Assembly: GCF_014644295.1 (NCBI RefSeq) | Contig: NZ_BMKK01000009.1 | Coordinates: forward strand, 1-64,000 | DNA: 64,000 bases | Reading direction: 5' to 3' | Source of the DNA: Emticicia aquatilis | Lineage (GTDB): Bacteria > Bacteroidota > Bacteroidia > Cytophagales > Spirosomataceae | Part shown: positions 19,514-28,656 of the stretch, piece by piece | Numbering within the stretch: the stretch's first letter is position 1 | Layout: the number at the start of each line of letters is the position of its first letter | Notes under the pieces: generated by a model | What the model was told of the DNA's origin: nothing | Database searches by the model: none | What the model saw: the letters and a program-made list of their open reading frames with translations, nothing else | Position numbers and translations under genes: made by a program

Positions 19514-20086
19514 TTATTTCTTCTGAAATTCGCCAGTTGCACGAATCGAAATTTCATCTCCAACCATTACGGTTGCCAGTTTTCCACCTATTCCAAAATC
19601 ACTTCTTTTGATGGTAGTCGTTGCTTTAATTCCAAGCTGTGGAGTCTTATTATTTGGATTCGGATGAGCCATTGGGCCGTTCATCGTAACATCTAAAGTG
19701 ATTAGTTTCGTCACGCCCTTGATGGTCATATTTCCTTCCATTTTGTATTTATTTCCTGCTATTTTCGTAAATTTAGTACTCTTGAAAGTTAGCGTCGGAA
19801 ATTTTTCTACATCAAACATATCTTCACTTTTCAGGTGATTGTCACGCATTTCGAGGTCGGTATTGATACTGGCCGACTCAATCGTAATTTCAAAAACAGC
19901 ATCTGATAAATCATCTTTAGCAGCTGTAATTTTGCCATCAAATTTCTTGAAATAACCATCAACTTCTGATAGACCATGATGCTCGGCAATGAACGTAAAC
20001 TTCGTATGCCCTTTGTCGATTGACCATTGAGCAAATGAGGCAAAAGATGCCACTAAAAATGCTAAAACTAAGCTTGTTTTTTTCAT
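19514..20086 (-). CDS. YceI-family secreted lipid-binding protein
   Basis: 190 residues starting with a classical signal peptide (MKKTSLVLAFLVASFASFAQ). The mature part has the YceI signature: WSIDKGHTKFTFIAEHHGLS at its start, GYFKKFDGKI, then DNHLKSEDMFDVEKFPTLTF and a final strand ending in ATGEFQKK. YceI proteins are lipocalin-like beta-barrels that bind isoprenoid-type lipids in the periplasm. Length and motifs match the family over its whole span. The gene has its own terminator, and it follows the BNR-repeat gene by 37 bp, so the two may be co-transcribed. The lipid ligand cannot be told from sequence. Confidence 0.93.
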   Translation of the reverse strand: MKKTSLVLAFLVASFASFAQWSIDKGHTKFTFIAEHHGLSEVDGYFKKFDGKITAAKDDLSDAVFEITIESASINTDLEMRDNHLKSEDMFDVEKFPTLTFKSTKFTKIAGNKYKMEGNMTIKGVTKLITLDVTMNGPMAHPNPNNKTPQLGIKATTTIKRSDFGIGGKLATVMVGDEISIRATGEFQKK

Positions 20087-20123
20087 GATAATAGGTAAAA
20101 AAGAGTGAAAATTTATTTTGATT

Positions 20124-21395
20124 TTATAATACTACACTACTTACTTTTATTGTATTTCTCTTATTTGGCTGTTTCACCTCATAAGCCATAAGCACTTGAT
20201 TATCAACACTCAAGGCCACCATATTTGTAGCATTCGATGTCCCTTCAGCCCATGTAGTGGCCGATACATTATCATTTTTAATTGTTCGGTAAGCAATCTT
20301 TGAAGCTCCATTTTCGGCATTTTGTTCCCACAACATCACAGCCGATTTTGGAGAATCTACCAAGTAAGGATTTTTTGCCGAAGCATCTTCTAAAACAAAC
20401 AATTTCTTTCCTTCACGAGTAGCTAATCTTACTCCCGCTTCTTTTTCTGCACCCGAAAACCACGCAACCAAAGCCGATTTTCCATAAGTACTCGAAACTG
20501 CCCCACTATGCGGACAACCTAAGATTTTCCAACCATCATTATAAATGATTTGAGGCTTAGAAAAACTTTCAGCGTTATCTGTCGAAACGATTCTTGCCAT
20601 ATCTCTGATGTCATCATTATTATCACGGTAAACAATATTCAACGCTCCGTTGGCATCAATGAGCATATTGATTGGGCAACAGTCACACACAACTGGGTCA
20701 ATGAGTTTTTCGGGTTGCATTACGCCATTTTTAGTTACAACCAAACGCAAATCACGCTCTTCGTGCTTAGTGCTATTGGCCACATCTTTCAGATAAACCA
20801 CCGCAATTTCATCATTCGACATCACGATTGCATCAAAAAATCCTCTTACAATACCTTGTTTTGGGTCAGAATCCACTGGAGCAGGTGCCGTCCATGTAGA
20901 GCCGCCATCTTTCGATACACAATACATTATATTTGACGAACGTCCGCCTCGGCCACCACCAGCAGGTTGCGAAGCAGTGCTATTCGTAAAAACAGCCACC
21001 AAGCTTCCATCTTTTTTGGCAAGCACTCTCGCACGCATCATGCGGCTATTGCCAATACCAGCACCACTATAAATGGTTTTCTTATCACCGAAAGTCTTAC
21101 CGTTATCTTTCGAGAAAGCTACACAAAATGAAGTTATTCCTTGAAGGTCTTTTTCTGTCCACGAAAGCATCACTTCGCCTTTTGGTGTTTTGGCAAGCAA
21201 TGGCATCGTGTAGGCTTTTGTTGTATCGTTTTGAAAAGCATTATAGCTATTATCAGGTGCAATTTTTTGATAAATTCCATCGGCAGGCATGGTCATACAC
21301 ATCGTTATTTCGGCAGAGGGACTATCATTTTTAGCAACAAAATTGGCCCATAAACTAATCAGTATGAGCGGCAAAGTGAAAATCAATTTTATCAT
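20124..21395 (-). CDS. Secreted BNR/Asp-box repeat protein, sialidase-like beta-propeller
   Basis: 423 residues with an N-terminal hydrophobic signal segment (MIKLIFTLPLILISLWANF). Two clear Asp-boxes are visible: SKDNGKTF near residue 94 and SKDGGSTW near residue 165. A DNAESF segment may be a third, degenerate one. These mark a sialidase-type beta-propeller. A Cys cluster (VVCDCCPINM) near residue 232 is followed by YRDNNDDIRD. I cannot see the arginine triad and nucleophilic Tyr arrangement that would prove a true sialidase, so it is safer to call it a propeller protein of the exo-sialidase superfamily. The paired cysteines could be structural or metal-binding. It lies directly upstream of YceI with 37 bp between. 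Confidence 0.8.
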   Translation of the reverse strand: MIKLIFTLPLILISLWANFVAKNDSPSAEITMCMTMPADGIYQKIAPDNSYNAFQNDTTKAYTMPLLAKTPKGEVMLSWTEKDLQGITSFCVAFSKDNGKTFGDKKTIYSGAGIGNSRMMRARVLAKKDGSLVAVFTNSTASQPAGGGRGGRSSNIMYCVSKDGGSTWTAPAPVDSDPKQGIVRGFFDAIVMSNDEIAVVYLKDVANSTKHEERDLRLVVTKNGVMQPEKLIDPVVCDCCPINMLIDANGALNIVYRDNNDDIRDMARIVSTDNAESFSKPQIIYNDGWKILGCPHSGAVSSTYGKSALVAWFSGAEKEAGVRLATREGKKLFVLEDASAKNPYLVDSPKSAVMLWEQNAENGASKIAYRTIKNDNVSATTWAEGTSNATNMVALSVDNQVLMAYEVKQPNKRNTIKVSSVVL

Positions 21396-21574
21396 CGGAA
21401 TATATATTTAATACTAATTATGAAGCAAAACTAATAGCAAAAACTTTCTCTTTTATAGTTATTATACGCATCATCTAAAATAATCGACCGATTGACAAAT
21501 AAGGCATATTTATCCGACAACTCGGTATTATCTATCGACGCTTCGGCTGATTTTATATCAAAGAATTTGAAAAT

Positions 21575-22627
21575 CTATTTACGCCAAATAAGGCTAAAGG
21601 TTGTTTGTCCTTTGGGAGCTGTAAGGATAGCATGAGAAACACAAAAATCAATCTTTTTGATACGAAGACTTGCACCAAACGAAAACCCAGCCGCACCGCC
21701 CAAACCCTTGATAAGTAATTCTTCACGACGGAGAAAATTATAACCAAGTAGTAAATTAAAATTCTTATGAATGAGCAATTCAGTGCCGATTACAAAATGG
21801 CGAGAAATCTTATCGGCTGTCGAGATTTTTTTCTGAATTTTGTTACCTTGCTCATCAAATATAAAGTTCGATTCAATACTGTTATAGGCAATGTCGTACA
21901 CATACAAATGATGCCCCGTCAACGAAAAACGCACTGGCATATATTTAGGCTTGAATGTAGTGCCAAGTTGCAAATCAAAAGGAATATCGGGGCGAATAGC
22001 ACCGTAAGATTTCAGCACATAACCCACATTTTTGGCCGCTAAACCAATGCTAAATTCGTGAACTGGGTGCCGAAAAGTAGCTCCCCAATCGGTCAGCATT
22101 GCCACCGAACTATAAGACTCAAGCACTGAGCCTACCAATTTTGCCGATACCCCAAGTGTTATATAATTTACTTTTCGAGCGTAAGTACCAGCCAACACAA
22201 AGTCATTGGCCGAAAATTCGTTTGTCAGATTTCCGACAGCATCAGTTCCTTGAAATGTACCATAATGAAGATTTTGTAAGCTAAACGCCCAAGTGCCTTT
22301 TGAACGAATCTGAGGCACATAATTAAGTGTCAGATAATTGCTTTGTGCTAAATATGGCGAATAACTCAGGCCAATTTGCCCACGCTGAGTAGAGTCGAGC
22401 AAAGCGGGATTGGAAGTAATAAAATTCAAATCTTGGCCTGTAATTGATACATTCACGCCACCAAGTGCATTGACCCGTGCGTGGGTAGGCATATTTAGAA
22501 ACGAAAAACTGTTTTGTGCCGATGCTTCAAGAATATTAAAAAATGAAATAGCCAAACCTAATCCCAAACGAAGCGTGCGGAATATTGTATGCTCTATCTT
22601 TCGAGCCAAAACTACCAAACCATTCAT
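21575..22627 (-). CDS. porQ: Type IX secretion system protein PorQ
   Basis: About 350 residues from the chosen ATG. The signal-peptide core is LRLGLGLAISFFNILEASAQ. It is followed by the PorQ hallmark SFLNMPTHARVNALGGVNVS and a series of amphipathic beta-strands ending in TFSLIWRK, as expected of an outer-membrane barrel. PorQ takes part in T9SS substrate processing and attachment at the cell surface. The start is uncertain: ATGs at 22669, 22636 and 22627 are in frame, and all overlap the end of the upstream beta-barrel gene by about 90-135 bp. I took the shortest because it still includes the whole signal peptide. The overlap suggests translational coupling. Confidence 0.85.
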   Translation of the reverse strand: MNGLVVLARKIEHTIFRTLRLGLGLAISFFNILEASAQNSFSFLNMPTHARVNALGGVNVSITGQDLNFITSNPALLDSTQRGQIGLSYSPYLAQSNYLTLNYVPQIRSKGTWAFSLQNLHYGTFQGTDAVGNLTNEFSANDFVLAGTYARKVNYITLGVSAKLVGSVLESYSSVAMLTDWGATFRHPVHEFSIGLAAKNVGYVLKSYGAIRPDIPFDLQLGTTFKPKYMPVRFSLTGHHLYVYDIAYNSIESNFIFDEQGNKIQKKISTADKISRHFVIGTELLIHKNFNLLLGYNFLRREELLIKGLGGAAGFSFGASLRIKKIDFCVSHAILTAPKGQTTFSLIWRK

Positions 22628-23246
22628 TTCCTCCATAATAAAACCAAGGCGATTCGCTGACTTGAACATCAACTTTATGGTCAATCATTACTCGCCTGAT
22701 ACCCAACCCGATGTATAAATCAAACACGAAGTTAGTATTTTTTTTGAATTCATTTTTAAATCTATGCTGGTAGCCCGCCTTTATTGTTCCGCCCACAACA
22801 TACTTGCTTGCGGGATAATCAAGGTTTTCGTAATAATTACACGGGCCGTTTTCACATTCTCGTCCAATATTCCGATTAATGCGGTCATTGACTTGCTTAT
22901 AAAACACCTCATAGGCCATATATCCACCAGTCATATCAGGTCGTGCGTGTCGATACCTGCGGGCTTCGAGCTTTACTCTGTAATGTTCTCTGGTATTACC
23001 GTATTTACTACTTTCTTCTTGCCAAATATTGGCTACTCCCGCTCCATAACCCAGCTGCTCTGATAGCGTCCAGCGGTTGTTTTTACTGAGACTATGTTCA
23101 GCGGAAAACTCAAAAGTATTGTCGATGTCGAAAATCGTCAAGGGTGCAATCTTGACAATCAAATGCTTTCGGTCAAGTGAGTCTTGTGCTGTTGCTATTT
23201 TTACAAAAATAACGAAACTGGCTATCAAAAATGTATATTTTTTCAT
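22536..23246 (-). CDS. Outer-membrane beta-barrel protein (DUF3575-like)
   Basis: 236 residues with a signal peptide (MKKYTFLIASFVIFVKIATA, then Q). The mature sequence alternates polar and hydrophobic residues and is rich in Tyr and Gly. It contains LIVKIAPLTIFDIDNTFEFS and ends in FGIRFGYFIF, a terminal Phe typical of outer-membrane barrels. The start resembles DUF3575 proteins of Bacteroidota. Its ATG shares one base with the stop of the preceding lipoprotein gene (TAATG), and its 3' end overlaps porQ, so these genes are likely one operon. Function unknown. Confidence 0.75.
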   Translation of the reverse strand: MKKYTFLIASFVIFVKIATAQDSLDRKHLIVKIAPLTIFDIDNTFEFSAEHSLSKNNRWTLSEQLGYGAGVANIWQEESSKYGNTREHYRVKLEARRYRHARPDMTGGYMAYEVFYKQVNDRINRNIGRECENGPCNYYENLDYPASKYVVGGTIKAGYQHRFKNEFKKNTNFVFDLYIGLGIRRVMIDHKVDVQVSESPWFYYGGNEWFGSFGSKDRAYNIPHASFGIRFGYFIF

Positions 23247-23980
23247 TATTCTACCCCGATTTTACTTAATAATTTCAATTCTTTCTGCTCATTGTAACTG
23301 TACTGATAAAGCCCATCTTTACCAGTAATTATCAATACATTATCTTGTGGAATCACATCGACTGCCGCAAAATCTTGGAAATAGCTCAATTGCTTCAACG
23401 CCGCTGGATTTGTTCTATCGAAAACCTTCATTCCATAATCCCCTTCGGTTACAAAGAGTAGATTTCCACCTATACCCAAGCCGTGAGGGCTTTGCATTGG
23501 ATAGCTATTCAATAATTTTGGCGTTTTCAAATCCTTAATATCAATCACATCCAGCACATTTTGTCCACGATTACAATTTGTGCCATTTCTGAGGGTCACG
23601 TAAGCATAATTTCCTTCGGCAACCACGGGGTCGCAGGAAACAATATGGGAGTAAACCGATACAAACTGAGGGTTTTCGGGGGAAGAAATATTGAAGATAT
23701 ACATACCATTTTGAGTTCCTACAAGCAAATGTTCATTGAACGGAAAAATGGATTCGACAACTGTATTTAATGAACTCTTTTTTACAAAAATCGGGTTCGA
23801 TGTATTTTGGATATTATAAGTTTTAAGCGATTGATTATCAACAATATACAAATATCCATTCGCAATCGTAAAGCGTGCCGTTGAACCGCCTGTACCAGAT
23901 GTTGGCGAAACCGAAACAGCATCGCCTTTACACGCATAAATGCTTATCGAAAGTAGTAAAATGGCTAATATCTTTTTCAT
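23246..23980 (-). CDS. LVIVD-repeat lipoprotein
   Basis: 244 residues from the ATG at 23980, which begins the lipoprotein signal MKKILAILLLSISIYAC. A longer frame from 24031 adds 17 residues that do not look like a signal, and part of it is encoded by a REP-like palindrome, so it was rejected. The mature part has repeated blades such as RFTIANGYLYIVDNQSLKTY, YIFNISSPENPQFVSVY and VIDIKDLKTPKLLNSY. These match LVIVD-type beta-propeller repeats found on Bacteroidota surface lipoproteins. It is coupled by TAATG to the barrel gene downstream and follows a shorter LVIVD lipoprotein gene. Substrate unknown. Confidence 0.8.
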   Translation of the reverse strand: MKKILAILLLSISIYACKGDAVSVSPTSGTGGSTARFTIANGYLYIVDNQSLKTYNIQNTSNPIFVKKSSLNTVVESIFPFNEHLLVGTQNGMYIFNISSPENPQFVSVYSHIVSCDPVVAEGNYAYVTLRNGTNCNRGQNVLDVIDIKDLKTPKLLNSYPMQSPHGLGIGGNLLFVTEGDYGMKVFDRTNPAALKQLSYFQDFAAVDVIPQDNVLIITGKDGLYQYSYNEQKELKLLSKIGVE

Positions 23981-24016
23981 AGTAAAATGAGAATATGAAT
24001 AATTATTTCGTAGGTG

Positions 24017-24044
24017 GTAGAGACAGGGCATGCCCTGTCTCTAC
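24017..24044. repeat. REP-like perfect 28-bp palindrome with GTAG/CTAC ends
   Basis: The left arm GTAGAGACAGGGCA (24017-24030) is followed at once by its exact reverse complement (24031-24044). It lies in the 98-bp gap between the two LVIVD lipoprotein genes. There is no T-run on either side, so it is not a standard terminator. It shares GTAG/CTAC ends with the palindromes at 28571, 29998, 30041, 30715 and 30775. Confidence 0.85.
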
Positions 24045-24078
24045 GTGAGTATTGGTGTATTTTTCAAAATAGAACAAC

Positions 24079-24594
24079 CTATCGAGAGCATTTTGGATTC
24101 ACCAAATCGGTATATTGCCAATCAATGACATAGCCTTTCGATGGGTCAACACACTCAAATTTCCCATTTTGTTTTGGATGACTTGGATACGGAAAAGCTT
24201 TTTCTATTCGCTTCACTACCTTTATAGCCAACGGATTAGTAATATCAATCGCTACTAAATCATCGGCGTTATCGGCGTAGAGAATATTATCAGCAATCGA
24301 AATATCTTGATTGGCAGGTATCGAAATAAAAGCAATGGCTTTGGGTTTTGTTTTGTCAGAATTATCAAAAACATGAATCCCCTGCCCTATTTCGTTGATA
24401 TATAAGTATTTATCTTTGGTATAGATTTTACCAGGCTTGCGGAGTTTTTGAGGCGAACCCGAAGAAACTTTTCGAAGGGTTTCGTAACTGGCATAAACTG
24501 GCCGATATCCTTTTACGGTTTCAGTAGTCATGCTTGAATCTGGATTACAAGCATTTATACCAATAATTGCGGCCAATAATAGTAGTTTTTTCAT
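24079..24594 (-). CDS. Short LVIVD-like lipoprotein
   Basis: 171 residues with a lipoprotein signal (MKKLLLLAAIIGINAC). The blades IYTKDKYLYINEIGQGIHVF, KPKAIAFISIP and LVAIDITNPLAIKVVKRIE resemble LVIVD propeller repeats, but there are too few for a full propeller. It ends in a two-Cys segment (FECVDPSKG ... NPKCSR). It is probably attached to the outer membrane. The next gene down encodes a longer relative, suggesting an ancestral duplication. Its start codon directly follows the T-run of a hairpin (24600-24633). Function unknown. Confidence 0.75.
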   Translation of the reverse strand: MKKLLLLAAIIGINACNPDSSMTTETVKGYRPVYASYETLRKVSSGSPQKLRKPGKIYTKDKYLYINEIGQGIHVFDNSDKTKPKAIAFISIPANQDISIADNILYADNADDLVAIDITNPLAIKVVKRIEKAFPYPSHPKQNGKFECVDPSKGYVIDWQYTDLVNPKCSR

Positions 24595-24633
24595 AAAAAA
24601 GTCATAGTAGCGTTTTGTTTTACTACCATGACT
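24595..24633 (-). terminator. Terminator/attenuator abutting the next start codon
   Basis: On the minus strand the arms AGTCATGGTAG and CTACTATGACT form an 11-bp stem with one mismatch and a 12-nt loop, followed by TTTTTT and then directly by the ATG at 24594. It ends transcripts of the 5'-nucleotidase gene and may also control expression of the lipoprotein gene. Confidence 0.65.
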
Positions 24634-24667
24634 CTTAATATACTATAAAGGTTGTAAGATTAGTAAG

Positions 24668-26212
24668 TTATTTTTTCTTAAAATAAGCGATTACAGCCTT
24701 ACGAATATCGTTTCTAACATCACTTTCGAGGAAAGTATCAACTACCGAAATCACATCAGGGTTTTGTTTGGTGAAGAACCCTAAATTTCGCTCTTTACCC
24801 GAAAACAAGAAATCACTCGTAATGATGTTGTATTCTTGATTTACATCCAATAATTTTCCGTCAATTTTCCACTCTTTCTTGGCTTCATCGTATGAAATTT
24901 TCTCCCACTGCAAATATCCACCGCTGCCTTTGTTTTCTAAACCAGTTTGTAGTACTCTTTCCAACAAACGTCCACGAAGTTTTACCTCAACCAACTTTCC
25001 ACCAAACGGTAAAATACGAAGCACATCAAGCTGCGTAAGTTTTCCCGAAACATTATCATCAATACGAATCGAACCGCCATTGAAAAATGCACAATCGAAT
25101 TTGGTTGGTGATGAAGCCAACAAAGCATTGTTTATCATGCTTCCCATGTTTCCTTGCATATTACGCACTACTGTTTCATGGCCATCAAGTGGCTCTTTCA
25201 AATCGGCAATTACTTCATCTTTATTTAAACCGAGAGCCTTAAAAGCTCCGTCTTGAATATCTTCCCATTTCTTCACCACAGCGGCGGTTATTGGTTCGTC
25301 AGCAATTGTATTGTCGATTTTCTTTAATTCAGATTTGACATCTACTTTGCCTGTAACTTTATTAAATGTAATACGGTGAATATAAGCTGTTTTTGCATTT
25401 GCATCGGCTTTGGCCATGATTACATTACCGATTTGTTCTTTCATGTTATCGTGGTCGTGTCCGCCCATAAGCAACTTTACATTCGGAAGCATTTCGGCCA
25501 ATTTTATATCATCAACTTTATTAATGTGCGTAATACCTACCACAAAATCACACTTCGGTTCTAATTCGGCATAAGCTTTTTTAGCTGCCTCGAAGAAATC
25601 ATCGTACATCACAAAATCTTTTTTGTTTGAAGGCAACAAAATACCAAACATACCTACTTTTACTTCGTCGCCTTTGGCATTTTTGAATGTCAAAATTGTA
25701 GTTTTCAAGAATGGCACTTTTACTCCATCAACCACTTTTCCAAATGGTACATACTCGTCTTTTACTTTTTCTAAAGCATTAGTATTCAACCAATTAAACT
25801 TAGATTCATTGATGCGTTCTTGTAAATCTTTTTGGTCTAAATCAAACTCATGATTTCCTAAACAAACCCAATCAACACCAACAGTATTCATCACATCGAC
25901 CATCTGTTTCCCTTTGATACTTTTACCTTCGTAGCGAAGCGTTCCGATTACGGATGGACTAAGAAAATCGCCCGAAAGAACCGTTACTGTATTTGGATTT
26001 TCTTTTAATAACTCTTGACGAACAGTAGCTACACGGGCCATTCCACCAACTTTACCATTATCAAGTGGTGAGATTTCGTAAACATCATTAAGGTGTAAAA
26101 AAGTTACAGAAATTTCGTTTTGGCTATTGGATGTATTATTTTGTGGGGTCTTTGCTGTTCGACAAGCAACCGACACTACCACAAGCAGCATGAGTAGAGA
26201 GAGTTTCTTCAT
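24668..26212 (-). CDS. 5'-nucleotidase / metallophosphatase lipoprotein (UshA-like)
   Basis: 514 residues with a lipoprotein signal (MKKLSLLMLLVVVSVAC). The N-terminal metallophosphatase domain shows its metal-binding motifs in order: FLHLNDVYE near residue 38, SGDFLSP near 82, CLGNHEFD near 118 and MGGHDHD near 250. The C-terminal 5'-nucleotidase domain carries FFNGGSIRID, which contributes to the substrate site, and DILRILPFGG. Such enzymes hydrolyse extracytoplasmic nucleotides for uptake of nucleoside and phosphate. Length and domain order fit the UshA/CpdB family, though the exact substrate is open. It is separated from the next gene by a terminator-like hairpin. Confidence 0.92.
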   Translation of the reverse strand: MKKLSLLMLLVVVSVACRTAKTPQNNTSNSQNEISVTFLHLNDVYEISPLDNGKVGGMARVATVRQELLKENPNTVTVLSGDFLSPSVIGTLRYEGKSIKGKQMVDVMNTVGVDWVCLGNHEFDLDQKDLQERINESKFNWLNTNALEKVKDEYVPFGKVVDGVKVPFLKTTILTFKNAKGDEVKVGMFGILLPSNKKDFVMYDDFFEAAKKAYAELEPKCDFVVGITHINKVDDIKLAEMLPNVKLLMGGHDHDNMKEQIGNVIMAKADANAKTAYIHRITFNKVTGKVDVKSELKKIDNTIADEPITAAVVKKWEDIQDGAFKALGLNKDEVIADLKEPLDGHETVVRNMQGNMGSMINNALLASSPTKFDCAFFNGGSIRIDDNVSGKLTQLDVLRILPFGGKLVEVKLRGRLLERVLQTGLENKGSGGYLQWEKISYDEAKKEWKIDGKLLDVNQEYNIITSDFLFSGKERNLGFFTKQNPDVISVVDTFLESDVRNDIRKAVIAYFKKK

Positions 26213-26390
26213 GGTTAGTAATTAATTTATCAATGAAATAGGTGTTAAATTTTCACAAAAGTAGTCTAAAAAATCACTTGATAAAATCTATATTTATCTT
26301 CAATACTCCGAGTCATTATTATTAGGCAAAAATTAGATGTACCATATCTTTGAGCTATGGCAGTCTTGTGTCGATTCAAAGCAGTTATAA

Positions 26391-28463
26391 CTACATCTTC
26401 ATCAAACTAATTGCACAACCGCCCCCTTTGGCAAGGCTCAAGTTCAAAATGTCTTTTTTCGTAACTATCTTCTTTTCAATCTTGTAGGCTTCTGGCTTGG
26501 TTTTCCAATCAGCATCGGCGGCATCTTGATAGATGATAGCTTCATAGCGAGTATTTTCTTCCAAAAAGTCAAGTTTTAGGGTAGTTGTTCGAGCATTTTC
26601 ATCGGTAATTGCTCCGATAAACCAATTTTCTTTTCCTTTTTGTTTACGAGCAATCGTGATAAAATCACCTGGCTCAGCTTCCAAAACTTTGGTATCGTCC
26701 CAATCGACAGGCACGTCTTTGATGAATTGAAACGCATCTAAATGTTTATCAAAATTTTCAGGAAAATCACCCGCCATTTGTAGCGGACTATACATCGTTA
26801 CATACAAAGCCAATTGTTTCGCCAAAGTCGTTTTCACACGAGTTGAGCGGCTGGCATCATATTGATTGAGCTGAAAATGAAAGAAACCTGGCGTATAATC
26901 CATTGGGCCTCCCATCAGTCTCGTAAAAGGCAGAATTGTTTCGTGTTCGGGTACGAGTCCGAGATTTGGAGCATTATTAAACTCATTTCCACGAGCAGCT
27001 TCATTAGCCAACCAGTTTGGATAAGTGCGATGCAAGCCCGTTGGATGCACAGGTTCGTGGGCTTCCACCATGATTTTATACTCAGCAGTTTTTTCGGCTA
27101 CTCGCTGATAATGGTTCACCATCCATTGGCTATCGTGATGCTCGCCACGAGGAATGATTCGGCCTACATAACCCGTTTTCACGGTATTCATGTTGTGGTC
27201 TTGCATAAATTTGTATGCCTTATCGAAATGACGTTCATAGTTGGTGGCAGAACCCGAAGTTTCGTGGTGCATGATTATTTTTATGCCTTTGGCTTTGGCG
27301 TAGGCAGTAAGTTCGTCAATATTATAATCACTGTATGGCGTTACGAAATCGAATACATTTTCTTTCCAATTACCAAACCAATCTTCCCAACCTTCGTTCC
27401 AGCCTTCTACCAAAACACCATCAAAACCATGTTTGGCGGCATAATCAATATATTTTTTTACGTTTTCGGTATTTGCTCCGTGTTTACCGCCCTCTAAATA
27501 CCAATTCGACTTCCCAACGTGCATTTCCCACCACATTCCGATAAATTTCTGAGGTTTTATCCACGAAACATCGGTGATTTTTGAAGGCTCGTTAAGGTTC
27601 AAAATCAATTTTGAAGAAAGAATTTCAGTGGCTTTATCGCTTACCACAATCGTCCGCCACGGTGTTTGAAACGGTGCTTGTAAATACGCCTTATTTCCAA
27701 CAGCATCGGGTACCAAATGTGAGGTAAAAGTAAACGTAGCTTTATCGAGCGTGATATTCATAGCTGGATAATTCAATAAAGCCGCTTCGTGGATATTAAT
27801 ATAAACACCATCAGCGGTTTTCATCATTAGAGGCGTCTGTACGGTGTTTGCACCAATCACAGCTTGAAAGGCAATATCAGTTTCTTTTTTTGCTGCTTTT
27901 AGGGCATCAATCTCGCTCAGTTTAGTAGTATTATATAGATATTCATTTGTATCATAATCGCCAGGAATCCAAAACGTTTTATGATTTCCTGCGAGATTAA
28001 ATTGTGTCAACTCATCTTTAATAATAAAGTGTTTGATAGCGGTTTCTTGCGGAAACTCATAGCGAAAACCGACGCCATCATCAAAAACTCGAAAGACAAT
28101 GTTTAATAAATTTTCGAACTTTGACTTATCTTTTACTTTGACTATCAGTTGTTTATAATTATTTCTAATACTACTCACTTCTCCCCAAACTGGTTTCCAA
28201 GTTTCATCAACACTGCTCGAATCGACACCTATAAGCTGAAATTTATTCAGCATTATTTCGGGACGTTTCAGAGCAAAACCAAGCGTTGATGGCTCAATAA
28301 TAGTCTTGTTTTTGTACGAAACCTGATAAGACAAACTACCGTTTTCGGCAACTGTAACTTTTAGTATAATTTGTTTATTCGGAGAAGAAATTGAAGAGCT
28401 TTTCTGAGCAAAAAGTGTCATGCAGAAGCACAAAAACACAAGCGAAAGTGTAAAATTTTTCAT
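26391..28463 (-). CDS. Glycoside hydrolase family 97 (alpha-glucosidase-like)
   Basis: 690 residues with signal peptide MKNFTLSLVFLCFCMTLFAQ. The N-terminal beta-sandwich begins SSPNKQIILKV. The TIM barrel carries WWEMHVGKSNWYLEGGKHG, HGFDGVLVEGWNEGWEDW, VEAHEPVHPTGLHRTYPNW and TRLMGGPMDYTPGFFHF, all GH97 landmarks. Near residue 429 the sequence is VKTGYVG. The Asp that acts as nucleophile in retaining GH97 enzymes appears to be replaced by Gly, as in the inverting SusB type, and Glu residues in AHEP and PEHE are candidate bases. It should therefore act on alpha-glucosides in the periplasm. No susC/susD genes are adjacent, so it is not in a typical polysaccharide-utilisation locus here. Confidence 0.93.
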   Translation of the reverse strand: MKNFTLSLVFLCFCMTLFAQKSSSISSPNKQIILKVTVAENGSLSYQVSYKNKTIIEPSTLGFALKRPEIMLNKFQLIGVDSSSVDETWKPVWGEVSSIRNNYKQLIVKVKDKSKFENLLNIVFRVFDDGVGFRYEFPQETAIKHFIIKDELTQFNLAGNHKTFWIPGDYDTNEYLYNTTKLSEIDALKAAKKETDIAFQAVIGANTVQTPLMMKTADGVYINIHEAALLNYPAMNITLDKATFTFTSHLVPDAVGNKAYLQAPFQTPWRTIVVSDKATEILSSKLILNLNEPSKITDVSWIKPQKFIGMWWEMHVGKSNWYLEGGKHGANTENVKKYIDYAAKHGFDGVLVEGWNEGWEDWFGNWKENVFDFVTPYSDYNIDELTAYAKAKGIKIIMHHETSGSATNYERHFDKAYKFMQDHNMNTVKTGYVGRIIPRGEHHDSQWMVNHYQRVAEKTAEYKIMVEAHEPVHPTGLHRTYPNWLANEAARGNEFNNAPNLGLVPEHETILPFTRLMGGPMDYTPGFFHFQLNQYDASRSTRVKTTLAKQLALYVTMYSPLQMAGDFPENFDKHLDAFQFIKDVPVDWDDTKVLEAEPGDFITIARKQKGKENWFIGAITDENARTTTLKLDFLEENTRYEAIIYQDAADADWKTKPEAYKIEKKIVTKKDILNLSLAKGGGCAISLMKM

Positions 28464-28656
28464 AGGTTTTATAGAGGGGCAATTTTGAAAATTGCTCTAC
28501 TGTATAGGTTTAAAGTATAAACAAACTAAAGCCAAAAAACGGAATTATGCAATGGATTTGCTATAAAAAAGTAGAGCCGTTACATGTAACGGCTCTACAA
28601 AGCAAACAAAAATTTATTAATTTCTACGCCATTGTCAGTGTCCTCACTGACAATCA
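28464..28656. repeat. Cluster of REP-like palindromes downstream of the ABC1 kinase gene
   Basis: Three palindromes lie in 193 bp. 28472-28500 is imperfect (GCAATTTT / AAAATTGC core with TAGAG and CTCTAC ends). 28571-28598 is perfect (arm GTAGAGCCGTTACA). 28632-28653 has arms TTGTCAGTG / CACTGACAA and a TCCT loop, just past the kinase stop codon. None has a proper T-run. The GTAG/CTAC feet tie the first two to the other REP-like elements. Confidence 0.75.

Noticed and set aside
24017-24044. 28-bp palindrome as a terminator
   Set aside because: It has no T-run and no loop; its GTAG/CTAC ends link it to the REP-like elements.
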